A stretch of 64,000 nucleotides of DNA from Lachancea kluyveri NRRL Y-12651 (taxonomy: Eukaryota; Ascomycota; Saccharomycetes; Saccharomycetales; Saccharomycetaceae): positions 558,001-622,000 of the forward strand of contig CM000690.1 of the NCBI GenBank assembly GCA_000149225.2. The letters run 5' to 3'. Within the stretch, counting starts at the first letter, position 1. The number at the start of each line of letters is the position of its first letter. A program made the translations under genes and the position numbers. Of this stretch, positions 36,101-46,309 are shown one piece after another. Under the pieces are notes generated by a model that had not been told where the DNA came from, made no database searches, and worked only from the letters and a program-made list of their open reading frames with translations.

Positions 36101-38698
36101 TTATAGCTTATTAAATGCTTTAGATAGGACTTCTCTCATCTTGTACCAGTTTTTGATTCTCAACTGTTCATTATCTAAGTGTGCATTGTCAGTAGATTGT
36201 CCACAAGGTATCTGTACAGCTGGTGCATTGAACGCGCGCTCCAGAAATCTAACACATGGAATGGAACCACCTTCTCTGACTAATAACGGATCAATGTTCC
36301 ATGCGGATTGAATTTCCTCCTTTATGACTCTATAAGCTTCATTTGATGGGTCGCCTAACCAAGGTTCTGCTTCGTTTAGAATTGCGACTTTCAAATGGTT
36401 CTTGGAGTTTAACCTTTTAAAGGAATTAACCACATAATCTTCAAACGCTTTCTTCACCAATTTGACGTTTTGCTCTGGCACTAGACGCATAGATATGCAT
36501 ATGGAGGCCCTTTGTGGAATAACCGTGACGTTACCAGGGCCGCTGACCTTCATGGTGGTGATGGATAAGGATGGTTTAGTCCATTTAGCGACCAGCTGAT
36601 CTACAGTAATTTCTTTGTCTATATCGGCTCTCTGGATGATTTCTTCAAAGTGTTCCCGCTCTTCATCACTCAAATCCTTCAAAGGTTCGTAGAATTCTGG
36701 GATTAGCACATTTCCATCGTCATCTTGCAACCTAGATATAATCTTGATCAAGTCTGTCGTAGGCTCTCTGTGTACACCACCATCAACACCTGAGTGCCTG
36801 TCGGGTTCATCACTCCATACAGTAATCTTTGCGTTTACAACCCCCCTCAAACCGTAATTCAAACAAGGAATGTTTTCATCAATCCAATAAGAGTTACTGA
36901 AAAGAATCCAGTCCATGTCTCTGCCAATCAAGTCACGATGTTTGCTAACAATGTCCTCAAACCCCATAGATCCAAACTCTTCCTGGCCTTCGATCAAAAA
37001 GACAATATCGTTCGCTAGCTCGCCGTTTTGGAACAGTTGTGCTACACTATAGATCGCTGCAAGCAAGGGCCCTTTGTTATCCGTTACACCTCTGCCCTTC
37101 AAGTAACCGTTTTCGCAAGTTAGAGTGAAGGGATCAGTCTTCCAACGCTGGGAATCTCCGGCTGAAATGACATCATAATGTCCGTACCATAGCACTCTGC
37201 GTTTGTCCTTCTTGCAGCCTTTAAAGTGGGCATAGACTACGGGATTCCCTCCATTCTCTACCGGTAACAGTTGAGCAGCAGAAGCACCAAATTTTACAAA
37301 TAGCTCTTGCAAAAAAGTCACGCAACGGCGTGCATCTATCAGTTGCTGGGTGTCGGGCTTTTGTGACACGGTCTGGAAACTTGTTAGCTCTTTCAAGGTT
37401 TGAAGCATATGGTCATTGTCCAATTGGATGGCCTGGTACTGAGCCCATGGGTTTCTGTGTTCTGATTGTACTATACCTTCTATGCCATCTTTATGGGTAT
37501 GGAAACGCGTACTAAAAGACATTTCGTCTTCTTGGACCATATTGGTAACATTCCACAACGCCAGCGTACCATCGTTTCCGCCTGTTACTAGCCTGACGTG
37601 TTTATTTCCTGTGCATTCTCTATTCAATATTTCTGCACTAAGTACTATACCTTGGTGGGCATTCCAATGGCAGATACTGTCCTGATAAAACTTAGTTATC
37701 CCATGCTCCTGGGTAACAAAAATGTTGTCTTTGTAGACAGAAATAGACATTATATCAGAAGACACGGGTGTGCGAAATGTGGAAATCAATTGGTTGGTAT
37801 TCAAATCCCAGATTTTAACTAGACCACAGCTTAACCCACAATATAGAAATGGGAACTCGACATATTGAGACAAAACGCTTTCTTCATTGTCCAGTTCAGT
37901 AATCAAGAACAGTGGGGACGAATTGGGAGAGCTTGATAAAGCCCAGATTTTACACATCCCATCACCACCACCTGAAACAATAAACTTGGCATCGGGGCTA
38001 ACATTTTGAGGATAAAAATGAGTCGGCAATCGGCCTTTGCAATTTTGAATTTTACAAATAGAATAGATGAAACCATTGTGTGCGTAGGATATAGTGTTTT
38101 TCGATGGAACTTCTAATATTCCGTGGTTACACTCAACTGGAGTTGGTATGCGCGAATATGAATCAGCTGAGGCCCCAGGTCCTGTAGAGTCAAAGAATCT
38201 GTCAAACCTTCTGTGCGGTAACTTGTTTAGATCATTCTCATTCTTACCGTGCAAATTGTCAAGAACGTTTTGGACATACAACATGCTAGCATTCTGTGAG
38301 CCAAAAACTACTGTTTGTTGGGAATCTAGATACCTCAGAGAGAATATATCTCCGATATCCATCAGAGAATAAATAGTAATAACCTCTTTTATAGGAATAT
38401 TGCAATCCTTAGTCGCATGACCCACTGTCCAAATTCTTACTAACGAATCCGTGCCTGCAGAGAATAAGTACTGTTCGTCTTGAGACTTTGTTAGACATAA
38501 AACGCTAGACTTGGTATTCGTATCCACACTGTCACCCAGATGTATCATTTTTATAAGATCATAAGTCGCCAAATCAAAGCATAGGACTTTAGAATCTTGA
38601 GTGCCCGCAAATAACAATCTTTTGTGAGGGAATGCCACCGTCGATAGAATCGAATAAGTGTAATCCCATCTATGAATGAGAGGAGGTTGAGTAGCCAT
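36101..38698 (-). CDS. DUG2: Glutathione-degrading amidotransferase subunit Dug2
   Basis: An 865-residue protein (S. cerevisiae 878) that with Dug3 cleaves glutathione in the gamma-glutamyl-cycle-independent pathway. The N-terminal 400 residues carry WD-type repeats; the C-terminal half is an M20 metallopeptidase-like domain with metal-site candidates His 507 (YGHYDV), Asp 540 (GRGVTDNKG) and Glu 573/574 (EGQEEFGS), all intact. The promoter has a Met31/32 site and a palindromic Cbf1 E-box within about 135 bp, matching a role in recovering cysteine from glutathione. Confidence 0.95.
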   Translation of the reverse strand: MATQPPLIHRWDYTYSILSTVAFPHKRLLFAGTQDSKVLCFDLATYDLIKMIHLGDSVDTNTKSSVLCLTKSQDEQYLFSAGTDSLVRIWTVGHATKDCNIPIKEVITIYSLMDIGDIFSLRYLDSQQTVVFGSQNASMLYVQNVLDNLHGKNENDLNKLPHRRFDRFFDSTGPGASADSYSRIPTPVECNHGILEVPSKNTISYAHNGFIYSICKIQNCKGRLPTHFYPQNVSPDAKFIVSGGGDGMCKIWALSSSPNSSPLFLITELDNEESVLSQYVEFPFLYCGLSCGLVKIWDLNTNQLISTFRTPVSSDIMSISVYKDNIFVTQEHGITKFYQDSICHWNAHQGIVLSAEILNRECTGNKHVRLVTGGNDGTLALWNVTNMVQEDEMSFSTRFHTHKDGIEGIVQSEHRNPWAQYQAIQLDNDHMLQTLKELTSFQTVSQKPDTQQLIDARRCVTFLQELFVKFGASAAQLLPVENGGNPVVYAHFKGCKKDKRRVLWYGHYDVISAGDSQRWKTDPFTLTCENGYLKGRGVTDNKGPLLAAIYSVAQLFQNGELANDIVFLIEGQEEFGSMGFEDIVSKHRDLIGRDMDWILFSNSYWIDENIPCLNYGLRGVVNAKITVWSDEPDRHSGVDGGVHREPTTDLIKIISRLQDDDGNVLIPEFYEPLKDLSDEEREHFEEIIQRADIDKEITVDQLVAKWTKPSLSITTMKVSGPGNVTVIPQRASICISMRLVPEQNVKLVKKAFEDYVVNSFKRLNSKNHLKVAILNEAEPWLGDPSNEAYRVIKEEIQSAWNIDPLLVREGGSIPCVRFLERAFNAPAVQIPCGQSTDNAHLDNEQLRIKNWYKMREVLSKAFNKL

Positions 38699-38796
38699 GG
38701 TCTCCTTTTTCGGTTTTCTTGCTTCTGTCTCAAAGAGAAAACTATATCAGTTCAGTATAACTCTGGTTTATATTTGATGGTTTAGTTCTCAACCGC

Positions 38797-38835
38797 AACT
38801 GTGGCTTCTGAACTTCAAAACGTATCACGTGATAC
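38797..38835 (+). promoter_or_regulatory. Met31/32 site plus palindromic Cbf1 E-box upstream of DUG2
   Basis: AACTGTGGC at 38797-38805 and GTATCACGTGATAC, a perfect 14-bp palindrome centred on CACGTG, at 38822-38835. They lie 99-137 bp upstream of the DUG2 ATG. This is the Cbf1-Met4-Met31/32 composite of sulphur genes. Confidence 0.7.
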
Positions 38836-39808
38836 TTGATGGTGCCACATCGAATTCCAAATAAGATGAGCAGTTTAAATTGTCAGTAAACTGTATTGCC
38901 CGAGTCGTGACATTATGAGTAGAACCTTGAGACCTGAAAATTGGTAATTTCGTGCTTCAAGCTTTACTTTCACGCAATAAATTTAGTAACCAATGCGTGA
39001 GTTGGTGGTAACTAGACCTTGCGACGCGACTATTTCGCTAGTGCTAAATGCGTGCTTTAAAACTAGACTGAGTAAACGGGAAGAACTTCAGAGTAGGTTA
39101 TTTGCCAGTATTACTATTCAACATCGTAGTATGCAGGTGTTCAATGGGATGTATCAATAGGGTTTTCGCTTATTGTATCGACAATTGTATGCAAAAGAAA
39201 AAAAAATGAACTAGAAAGCTTAACACTGTTTTTTTTTTTTTTCTACACCTGGATCAATCTGTAGTATATCAATGATTCTGCATAGAGAACTATACCATTA
39301 GTTTTGGATATTACTCCTCTCAAACGATATCCAGTTCTCCTGCTCGAATCCTTGTTCATAGTGGCAAACTGTCACTTTTTTATGTTTTTGGCGTTGTGCT
39401 AAAGCTTAGATCGAAAATTGCCACGAAGAGTCAATAACTATAAAGAAAAGTACTGACAAAAGACGTACAAGAAGAGACAAAATTTATCACGGTATACTCA
39501 CCAATTTTTGAAATGACTAGGCCTTGTTGCACATTGCTTCATTTTTTTTATTTAGGCTTGAATGTTTTCAGTGTATTTCAAAATTAAAGACCACAAGTTA
39601 CGTCTAATAAGCCAGATATCAATATTGGATTAGAAAGTTAGCCACAGATTAATGCTAGTCCTAGTAAACAATATCTAAACCTGTTTATTATTCCAAACTA
39701 TACCAGTTGTATAAAATGAAATCATCATTGTACACGTATAGGGTTTCGGTTTCCCGTCGAATCAAATTAATATAGGCGAAAAAAGAAATTTATCACAGAG
39801 CCGTTTCT

Positions 39809-39839
39809 TGAAAATTTTCCAAAAACTCATCTCATCTCA
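39809..39839 (+). promoter_or_regulatory. RRPE plus PAC upstream of UTP18
   Basis: TGAAAATTTTCC (39809-39820) is followed 5 bp later by CTCATCTCATCTCA (39826-39839), two reverse PAC cores in tandem. Both are 54-84 bp upstream of the UTP18 ATG. This is the same architecture and spacing as at REI1, in mirror image. Confidence 0.7.
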
Positions 39840-39892
39840 GTTTGAATAAAGATTTAGAAACATATTACAAGTGAAAAGGGAACAAAGGGAAA

Positions 39893-41623
39893 ATGAGTAC
39901 GGTAACGGATTATCCAGTACCTCCACCTGATGAAGAGGAATTACTCTTGAGCAAATTGGTTTTCGGCGATACCACAGATTTCCATGAAAATCTAGCCAAT
40001 TTTAACTTATTTGACGATGATGACAATGAAGACGCTTATGTTGGCGGCGAGGAAAACAGTCATGAAGAAGAAACAGCTGATGGGGAAGAAAATGAAATGG
40101 ATCGTGTACATGATGATCAATTGTTTTTCGTTGACGACGGGGTTGAAACTATAGAAAATGACCAAAATCAGGACAGTGATGCCATGGACATCGACAGGGA
40201 AGACGACGAACAAGAAAGTAGTGACGAAGACTTTAGTGACAATGCATGGTCAGACTCCGACGATGAACATTTAAATATCGGGGTCACAACAACGAACAGG
40301 TCGAAGAAGTTGAGAACTTCGTATCAAGAATCTAACATCAATGGTAGAGAATATGTTTCTCGTCTAAGATCACAGTTTGAGAAGATTTACCCAAGACCAA
40401 GGTGGGTCGACGAAGAAAGTGAGAAGGAAGAGGGTGATAACACATCAGATGAAGATGAGCACGAACAAGTTATCAACGGTGACATTAATGCATTATCCAA
40501 AATTCTAGAGAGCACTTATACTTACAAGTCTACATCATCTCGTCTATTACCGCCAAAAACTTTGGATATTACACGTCTAAAGGATGCCAACGTTACGCAT
40601 CCTTCGCGTTCTGCTGTGCAATCACTCTCCTTTCATCCCTCCAAACCGTTGTTGCTTACTGGTGGGTACGACCGGACTTTGAGAATCTACCACATCGATG
40701 GTAAAAACAATCACCTGGTTACCAGCTTATATTTAAGTGGCACACCCGTACAAACGTGTTCATTCTATGTGACTCCATCTCATAGTGAACAGAAAGTGTT
40801 CACTGGTGGCAGAAGGCGTTACATGCACTCTTGGGATATTGCCAACAACAGTTCCACTTCAGGGGCCAAGATTGACAAGATATCTAGAATGTATGGCCAC
40901 GAAGAGACCCAGAGATCCTTTGAAAAATTTAAGCTTGCACATTTGAGAAGTAAAAATGGCAGTACACACGGTATTATATTATTACAAGGTAACAATGGGT
41001 GGATTAATGTATTGCATGCTACCACAGGCGTTTGGCTACTTGGGTGTAAGATAGAAGGTGTGCTAGTCGACTTCTGTATTGACTACCAACCATCTTCCAA
41101 TGGTGGTTTTGACACGATTTTAATTGCTATCAACACCTATGGTGAAATCTGGGAGTTCAGTCTCACAAGAAGTGGAAAAGTTATTCGTAAATGGAAAGAT
41201 CATGGGGGTGTTGCCATTACCACAATACAAGTAGGAGGTGGCACGAGCTCTGCACAACTACTGCCTGGCAAAAAAATCAGATCAAACAGATGGCTGGCCA
41301 CCGGTAGTGAAAGTGGGTTCGTCAACGTATATGATAGAAACGGCTCTACCGAGAAAGCTGCTGCTACCTTAGATCAGTTGACTACGACTGTATCATCTTT
41401 AGAGTTTTCCCCAGATGGCCAAATTTTGTGTATAGCCTCTAGAGCGGCCAAGGATGCATTGAGACTGGTTCATTTGCCAACGGGTACCGTATTCTCTAAT
41501 TGGCCAACCAGTGGTACTCCACTGGGTAAGGTCACTAGCGTGGCATTCTCCCCTCGTGGCGAAATGCTAGCTGTCGGTAACGAGCAAGGTAAGGTGAGGT
41601 TATGGAGACTAAACCACTACTAG
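39893..41623 (+). CDS. UTP18: SSU processome WD protein Utp18
   Basis: A 576-residue UtpB component (S. cerevisiae 594) for 18S rRNA processing in the nucleolus. The first 200 residues are acidic and disordered and include LFFVD at 77-81, which fits the LFxxD arch-interaction motif that recruits the exosome helicase Mtr4. WD repeats fill 220-576; the clearest are LSFHPSKPLLLTGGYDRTLRIY, LEFSPDGQILCIAS and VAFSPRGEMLAVGNEQGKVRLW. The gene is divergent to DUG2 and has an RRPE plus PAC promoter. Confidence 0.95.
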   Translation: MSTVTDYPVPPPDEEELLLSKLVFGDTTDFHENLANFNLFDDDDNEDAYVGGEENSHEEETADGEENEMDRVHDDQLFFVDDGVETIENDQNQDSDAMDIDREDDEQESSDEDFSDNAWSDSDDEHLNIGVTTTNRSKKLRTSYQESNINGREYVSRLRSQFEKIYPRPRWVDEESEKEEGDNTSDEDEHEQVINGDINALSKILESTYTYKSTSSRLLPPKTLDITRLKDANVTHPSRSAVQSLSFHPSKPLLLTGGYDRTLRIYHIDGKNNHLVTSLYLSGTPVQTCSFYVTPSHSEQKVFTGGRRRYMHSWDIANNSSTSGAKIDKISRMYGHEETQRSFEKFKLAHLRSKNGSTHGIILLQGNNGWINVLHATTGVWLLGCKIEGVLVDFCIDYQPSSNGGFDTILIAINTYGEIWEFSLTRSGKVIRKWKDHGGVAITTIQVGGGTSSAQLLPGKKIRSNRWLATGSESGFVNVYDRNGSTEKAAATLDQLTTTVSSLEFSPDGQILCIASRAAKDALRLVHLPTGTVFSNWPTSGTPLGKVTSVAFSPRGEMLAVGNEQGKVRLWRLNHY

Positions 41624-41812
41624 ACAACAAAATTAAAGCATAAATACATCTATCAATATGTAGAGCATTGCAATCTTGTACAGCTAGCCCATGTGACCAA
41701 TATATCATTAAGTACGTAAATATGTCAACACTAGATGGTAGAAAATTTTTACTTTTATTGCAGACCCAACTCTCCTCAGTGCTCGAGTCAGTTCAATACA
41801 TATTAAGCGACA

Positions 41813-42250
41813 ATGAGACCCACCTCGACAGCTCTATTTCATGAATCTCCCATCACTTTGCTAACACGCCCATGGAAGAAGTTTCGTGATGGCACCTTGT
41901 TCTACGGTGTGTCGAAGGCAGGTAACAGGCGTACTGCGCTAACAACGAAACAAGGTAACAAGACGATGTACAAAGGTACTCGTTCATCTGGTATTGGTAA
42001 GCATAGTAGATATGGTGGGTACACGATTGAGTGGAGCAAAGTTCGTACTTTTGTCACCCCAAAAAATTACAACATGGATTTAAAGCCTTTAGTTAGCCAT
42101 AATTTGCCTGAGTTGAAACATCAATTTAAAGGTTATGAAAAGGGTGCACTGGATGCCAAATTGTACTTAGACAAGCTGAGACAATACGTCAAGCACGGGC
42201 AAGTCCAAAGTGAGGCAAGTGATGTCAAATGCTATGTGGAGAGAGGTTGA
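41813..42250 (+). CDS. MRPL27: Mitochondrial ribosomal protein Mrpl27 (mL41)
   Basis: A 145-residue large-subunit mitoribosomal protein (S. cerevisiae 146). [16 protein letters not shown] near 17 and [21 protein letters not shown] near 43 align almost residue for residue with the orthologue, and it ends in CYVERG (CYKERG in S. cerevisiae). The first ATG gives the family-length protein. Confidence 0.95.
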   Translation: MRPTSTALFHESPITLLTRPWKKFRDGTLFYGVSKAGNRRTALTTKQGNKTMYKGTRSSGIGKHSRYGGYTIEWSKVRTFVTPKNYNMDLKPLVSHNLPELKHQFKGYEKGALDAKLYLDKLRQYVKHGQVQSEASDVKCYVERG

Positions 42251-42882
42251 TTTCTTGTAAATAGAGACATGGTCATATTCTTGTATAGTGCTTGGGCCTT
42301 GAAAATTAAGCCCTTTTCGGATTTACGGTAAATAGAGATTGAACGTTTATGAACATCTTTTTTTCGCCTGTTTATAGATCAATTTACACATGCCCTGTGT
42401 ACGATGTCAGGTCTTTAGCTTTTATTCACAAAATAGGGACATAGAACAGCTACATGGTATCATGTTATGAGTATCTTTCATACCTCCCATCGTGCAGCTC
42501 GCATCATGCAGCTCGTATGATACAATACTATTTAACAAAGTGGCTTTGATATGTAAACTGTAAATGGCCTAGTTTCGAAAATCTGTGAGCTTAACGAAGA
42601 CCATTCAAATTGGCAACCTTCGAATGCTATGAACTGGCCACAGCAAGAAAGAAGAATGAAAGCTAGTCAAAAATACTTAAGGACAAAGAGATAGAGGTAA
42701 AAAAGAAAAAAAGAAGATTTGTCAATAATGGTGCTTTTATAAAGCCGGAAATTAAACGGTAACTTTTTTTTTTTTAATAAAGATTCATATAAAAGGAGAA
42801 GTCTTGTTATAGAAGGCAAGTCCGGTAAGTAGAAAAAAAGGTAAAATAATACACGCTGCAGCATATAGTTGTGGAGAAAACT
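42251..42882. other. Convergent MRPL27-SSH1 intergenic region
   Basis: A 632-bp tail-to-tail spacer, unusually long for this region. It has a 14-bp tandem duplication (42488-42515), AT-rich tracts towards 42850 and no credible frame. Confidence 0.55.
42488..42515 (+). repeat. 14-bp tandem duplication
   Basis: CATCGTGCAGCTCG is followed at once by CATCATGCAGCTCG, one mismatch. Each copy contains the palindrome GCAGCTC/GAGCTGC core AGCT. A recent replication slippage is the simplest reading. Confidence 0.7.
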
Positions 42883-44419
42883 CTAAAAGCCCCCACCTGG
42901 TGCACCCAAGACTTGAGCTAGAGCACTTTGGCCACCGCTTTGTTGGTAATCCATAGTGATTAGTTCCAATATAGAAAATCCACTAGTGACACCAACGACA
43001 ATACCAGCAGCTTTACCCTTTAGACCTAAAATTTCACCAAGGGCAACCAACAAGGCCAAGGCAGCTGCACCGGTAGCGGAGGCGACAGGAACAACCTTGT
43101 CCAATTCCTTGGCAACGCTTTGCTCTCTACGGCCAGTCAATGTGATTCCTTGGTCCTTAAATTGCAGAGCAATGTCACGGGCAGAAGAACCGCTAATAGA
43201 TTGCCAGACAGAGGCAAACCAAGTACCAGTGGTCAATAAGAAAGTAGCGAAAACTACCAGAGTCAAAGGTTGCCTGGTAATGCATTCGTACAGAGACTTT
43301 GGTGGGGTCAACAAGGACAATGGGAATTGTGGGACATACAACAGGTTGTTCACTGGAGCGTAGCCACCTGTAACCTTGTAGATAACAGATTCTGGGCTGT
43401 TGTTAGCAACCAGTTGGATCAGTGCAAAGGCAACAATGTGAATGTAGAACAACATGATGTAAGAGAACAAAACGGATAGACCACCAATGTACAACAAACG
43501 AATTGGATAGATGTTGTTTATGCCACGTGCTCTAGTAGATCTGATCGACAACTCGACACGGTAGTTTTGCAAGAAGCAAACAACAGCACCGATGGCAAGA
43601 ACGAGCAAAGTGGTAGCCAAGTTTGGCAAATAATCTCTGTTGAAAGCAGATACAATACCGCCAAGGAAAGTCTTGTGCTTGGCACGTAGACCTTGCAAAA
43701 GGTTAATCACAGCACCTTGGGGTTCAGTATGGCCCTCATCATCCACTGGAAATTGGGTGATACCGAATGTATCGGCGACTAGGTTGGTAGAGATCACGAC
43801 AGCGCTGATGGCCATGGCACCAGAGCCAAAACCATAGCCCTTGTCAATGACTTCGACAAGCAAAGTAACAATGACACCAGCAGCAACCAATTGAAGGTTC
43901 AAAAGAACAATTGCCAACAAAGACAAATTGTTGCCATAGTAGCCTGAGAAGATAAAAACGTTGGCAAGAATAAAGTATTGAACAATACTCAAAAGCTTGG
44001 TCAAAGTTTGGAACAACTCTCTGTCCTGGCGAATTTTGAAATTGACTTTGATCAACTTCAACCCAGCAAATAGTTGCAGCAATAAAGCGGATGAAACCAC
44101 TGGGAACACACCGAATTCAAGTAGGGTTTTTGGTTCCGCAGCAAAAACACCACGTAGAAAGTACAATGGGTCCAAAACGGTGCTTGGCTCCTTAGAAATA
44201 CCGGCTAGCGGAAACTGAGCAAACAAGTAAATCAAAGCAGAGATTAAAGTGTAGACGATTTTGTCATCGAATGGAATTTTCTCATATGGAAGTTCGACTT
44301 CAGGAAGAATGGGCAAGAAGGGCTTTGCCACATCGATGAGACGGACTAAAGGAGCAGTTAGTAATAAGATCGGTATAAGTGTGAGTTCAAAAGGAGCAAT
44401 TGCACGTACAGCCAGCCAT
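42883..44419 (-). CDS. SSH1: Sec61-like translocon subunit Ssh1 (two exons)
   Basis: Pore subunit of the second ER translocon (Ssh1-Sbh2-Sss1), for co-translational import. Exon 1 is 44419-44410 and encodes M-A-G plus one base; exon 2 is 44345-42883. Splicing gives MAGFRLIDVAKPFLPILPEV and 490 residues, the same length as S. cerevisiae Ssh1, which begins MSGFRLIDIVKP. Without splicing the frame stays open to an upstream ATG (44496) and gives 47 extra residues that are not conserved. About ten membrane spans and the conserved IRSTRARG and GQSALAQVLGAPGG blocks are present. Confidence 0.95.
44346..44409 (-). other. SSH1: Spliceosomal intron of SSH1 (64 nt)
   Basis: The 5' splice site is GTACGT at 44409-44404, the branch point is a perfect TACTAAC at 44363-44357, and the 3' site is TTTAG ending at 44346, with 12 bases after the branch adenosine. 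Exon 1 is only 10 nt. The intron is not a multiple of three and restores the conserved N-terminus when removed. Confidence 0.93.
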
Positions 44420-44582
44420 ATCGCAGCGAGAATGGTTTTGTTAAGGGTAGTTGGGTTGAAGAAGGTCTGAAAACTTCTGTGAAATAGCTGTTGCAAAATT
44501 TTCCAGCAACGTCGCTTTTTTCGCGGGCAACGAATGGAACAAGCAAAGAATAACTACAAACCAGCAACATAGGCACACAAAA

Positions 44583-44876
44583 ATGAGCAAATTGATAAAG
44601 CTAATCTCTTTAACAGCGGTATCCAGCGCTATCGCTGCATCGTACTACTCTTACGTTTGCTCCAACAATGGGTACTACTACTGCAACGCCTCCTGGAGAC
44701 GTGTTGGTGACCATGTTCAGGGGATCTTGGACAGAAAGGAAGACATTGCCACTTCTCACATATCTTCAAAGCCACAAACCGTGGTGTTGAGACCTATGTC
44801 TGAAACCATGAAGGATTTGTGGAATGAGCAAGTCCGTAATACCGTCGACTGGGTATACTCGTTGGGTAAACATTGA
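44583..44876 (+). CDS. AIM5: MICOS subunit Mic12/Aim5
   Basis: A 97-residue mitochondrial inner-membrane protein (S. cerevisiae 106), a subunit of the MICOS complex that shapes crista junctions. A hydrophobic segment spans about 7-26 (ISLTAVSSAIAASYYSYV), and the short family core NASWRRVGDHVQGILDRKEDI and MKDLWNEQVRNTVDWVYSL follow. It is divergent to SSH1 across 163 bp. In S. cerevisiae AIM5 and SSH1 are about 20 genes apart, so this junction is a rearrangement relative to that genome. Confidence 0.92.
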   Translation: MSKLIKLISLTAVSSAIAASYYSYVCSNNGYYYCNASWRRVGDHVQGILDRKEDIATSHISSKPQTVVLRPMSETMKDLWNEQVRNTVDWVYSLGKH

Positions 44877-44975
44877 ACTTTTTTTATCAAAATCCACCAC
44901 CCAACCCCTCCCTGTACGTAGCAAAAAGACCAAAACTGTATAACATTATGAAGCTAGTAGCAACGATAATAATAG

Positions 44976-45839
<864 letters not shown>

Positions 45840-46309
45840 TAGTACAAACTAGACAGCCGCGATGTGTAAGGATAAGTACTACGTATAATGTAACTTCTTC
45901 TCTTCTTCCTAGTCAGATAGGAGCGAAAGACTAAATTCGATGGATGTTTTATCTTCACTTTAAGATATCTAATCAGTTGAACTATGCATTAACCGGTGTC
46001 TATCATCATGTTAAGAAGGGAGAGAGAGAGAGAGAGAGAGAAGTAGAGAACCAGCAAGCTGTAAGCCTTACAACTAAACTGTTTCTCAACGTGTTTAGTA
46101 CCATAGCCAAAATTCAGGTTGGGAGAAGAGAGAAAGAGTGAAAAAAAAGCGAAAGCAGAAGAGGAAAACCAAATGCTGTGTTATCAAAAAATAGTTATAT
46201 ACGAAACTGGTTGACATCTATGTTAGGGCTATAACCTTTAAGAAGGAAGTATTGATGAAGACTTTGACGGTCCAGTATTCTATGTAACAAGATTATCAAG
46301 GTCTACAAA
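45840..46309. other. Intergenic region with (GA)n microsatellite
   Basis: A 470-bp tandem gap upstream of an unrecognised gene. It contains about 11 GA units at 46020-46041 and A-rich, purine-rich sequence around 46140. ACCTTTAAGAA at 46234-46244 resembles a ZRE but fails at the last two bases. Confidence 0.55.
46020..46041 (+). repeat. (GA)n dinucleotide microsatellite
   Basis: About 11 uninterrupted GA units. It may act as a purine tract in the promoter of the next gene, or be neutral. Confidence 0.85.

Larger units (their letters stand above)
38699..39892. other. 1.2 kb divergent DUG2/UTP18 intergenic region
   Basis: The left end holds a sulphur-type site pair for DUG2 and the right end RRPE and PAC for UTP18. 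The 900 bp between has no open frame of note and is AT-rich. A TTTTATGTTTT match to the S. cerevisiae ARS core is at 39378-39388, an expected chance event in AT-rich DNA. A GCCACAG core lies near 39641. Confidence 0.6.

Noticed and set aside
38822-38835. Centromere CDEI (RTCACRTG)
   Set aside because: No 80-bp AT-rich CDEII followed by a CDEIII-like CCGAA core; the site fits a promoter E-box. The same applies to the other CACGTG sites.
39378-39388. TTTTATGTTTT match to the ARS consensus
   Set aside because: Such 11-mers are frequent by chance in AT-rich gaps, and the ARS consensus differs between yeast genera; no supporting B-elements are evident.
44420-44496. Upstream ATG giving a 537-residue Ssh1
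   Set aside because: The extra N-terminus arises from reading through a canonical intron; splicing gives the conserved start and exact family length.
46234-46244. ZRE-like ACCTTTAAGAA upstream of the unrecognised gene
   Set aside because: Two mismatches at the end of the ACCTTNAAGGT palindrome; not credible without other evidence.
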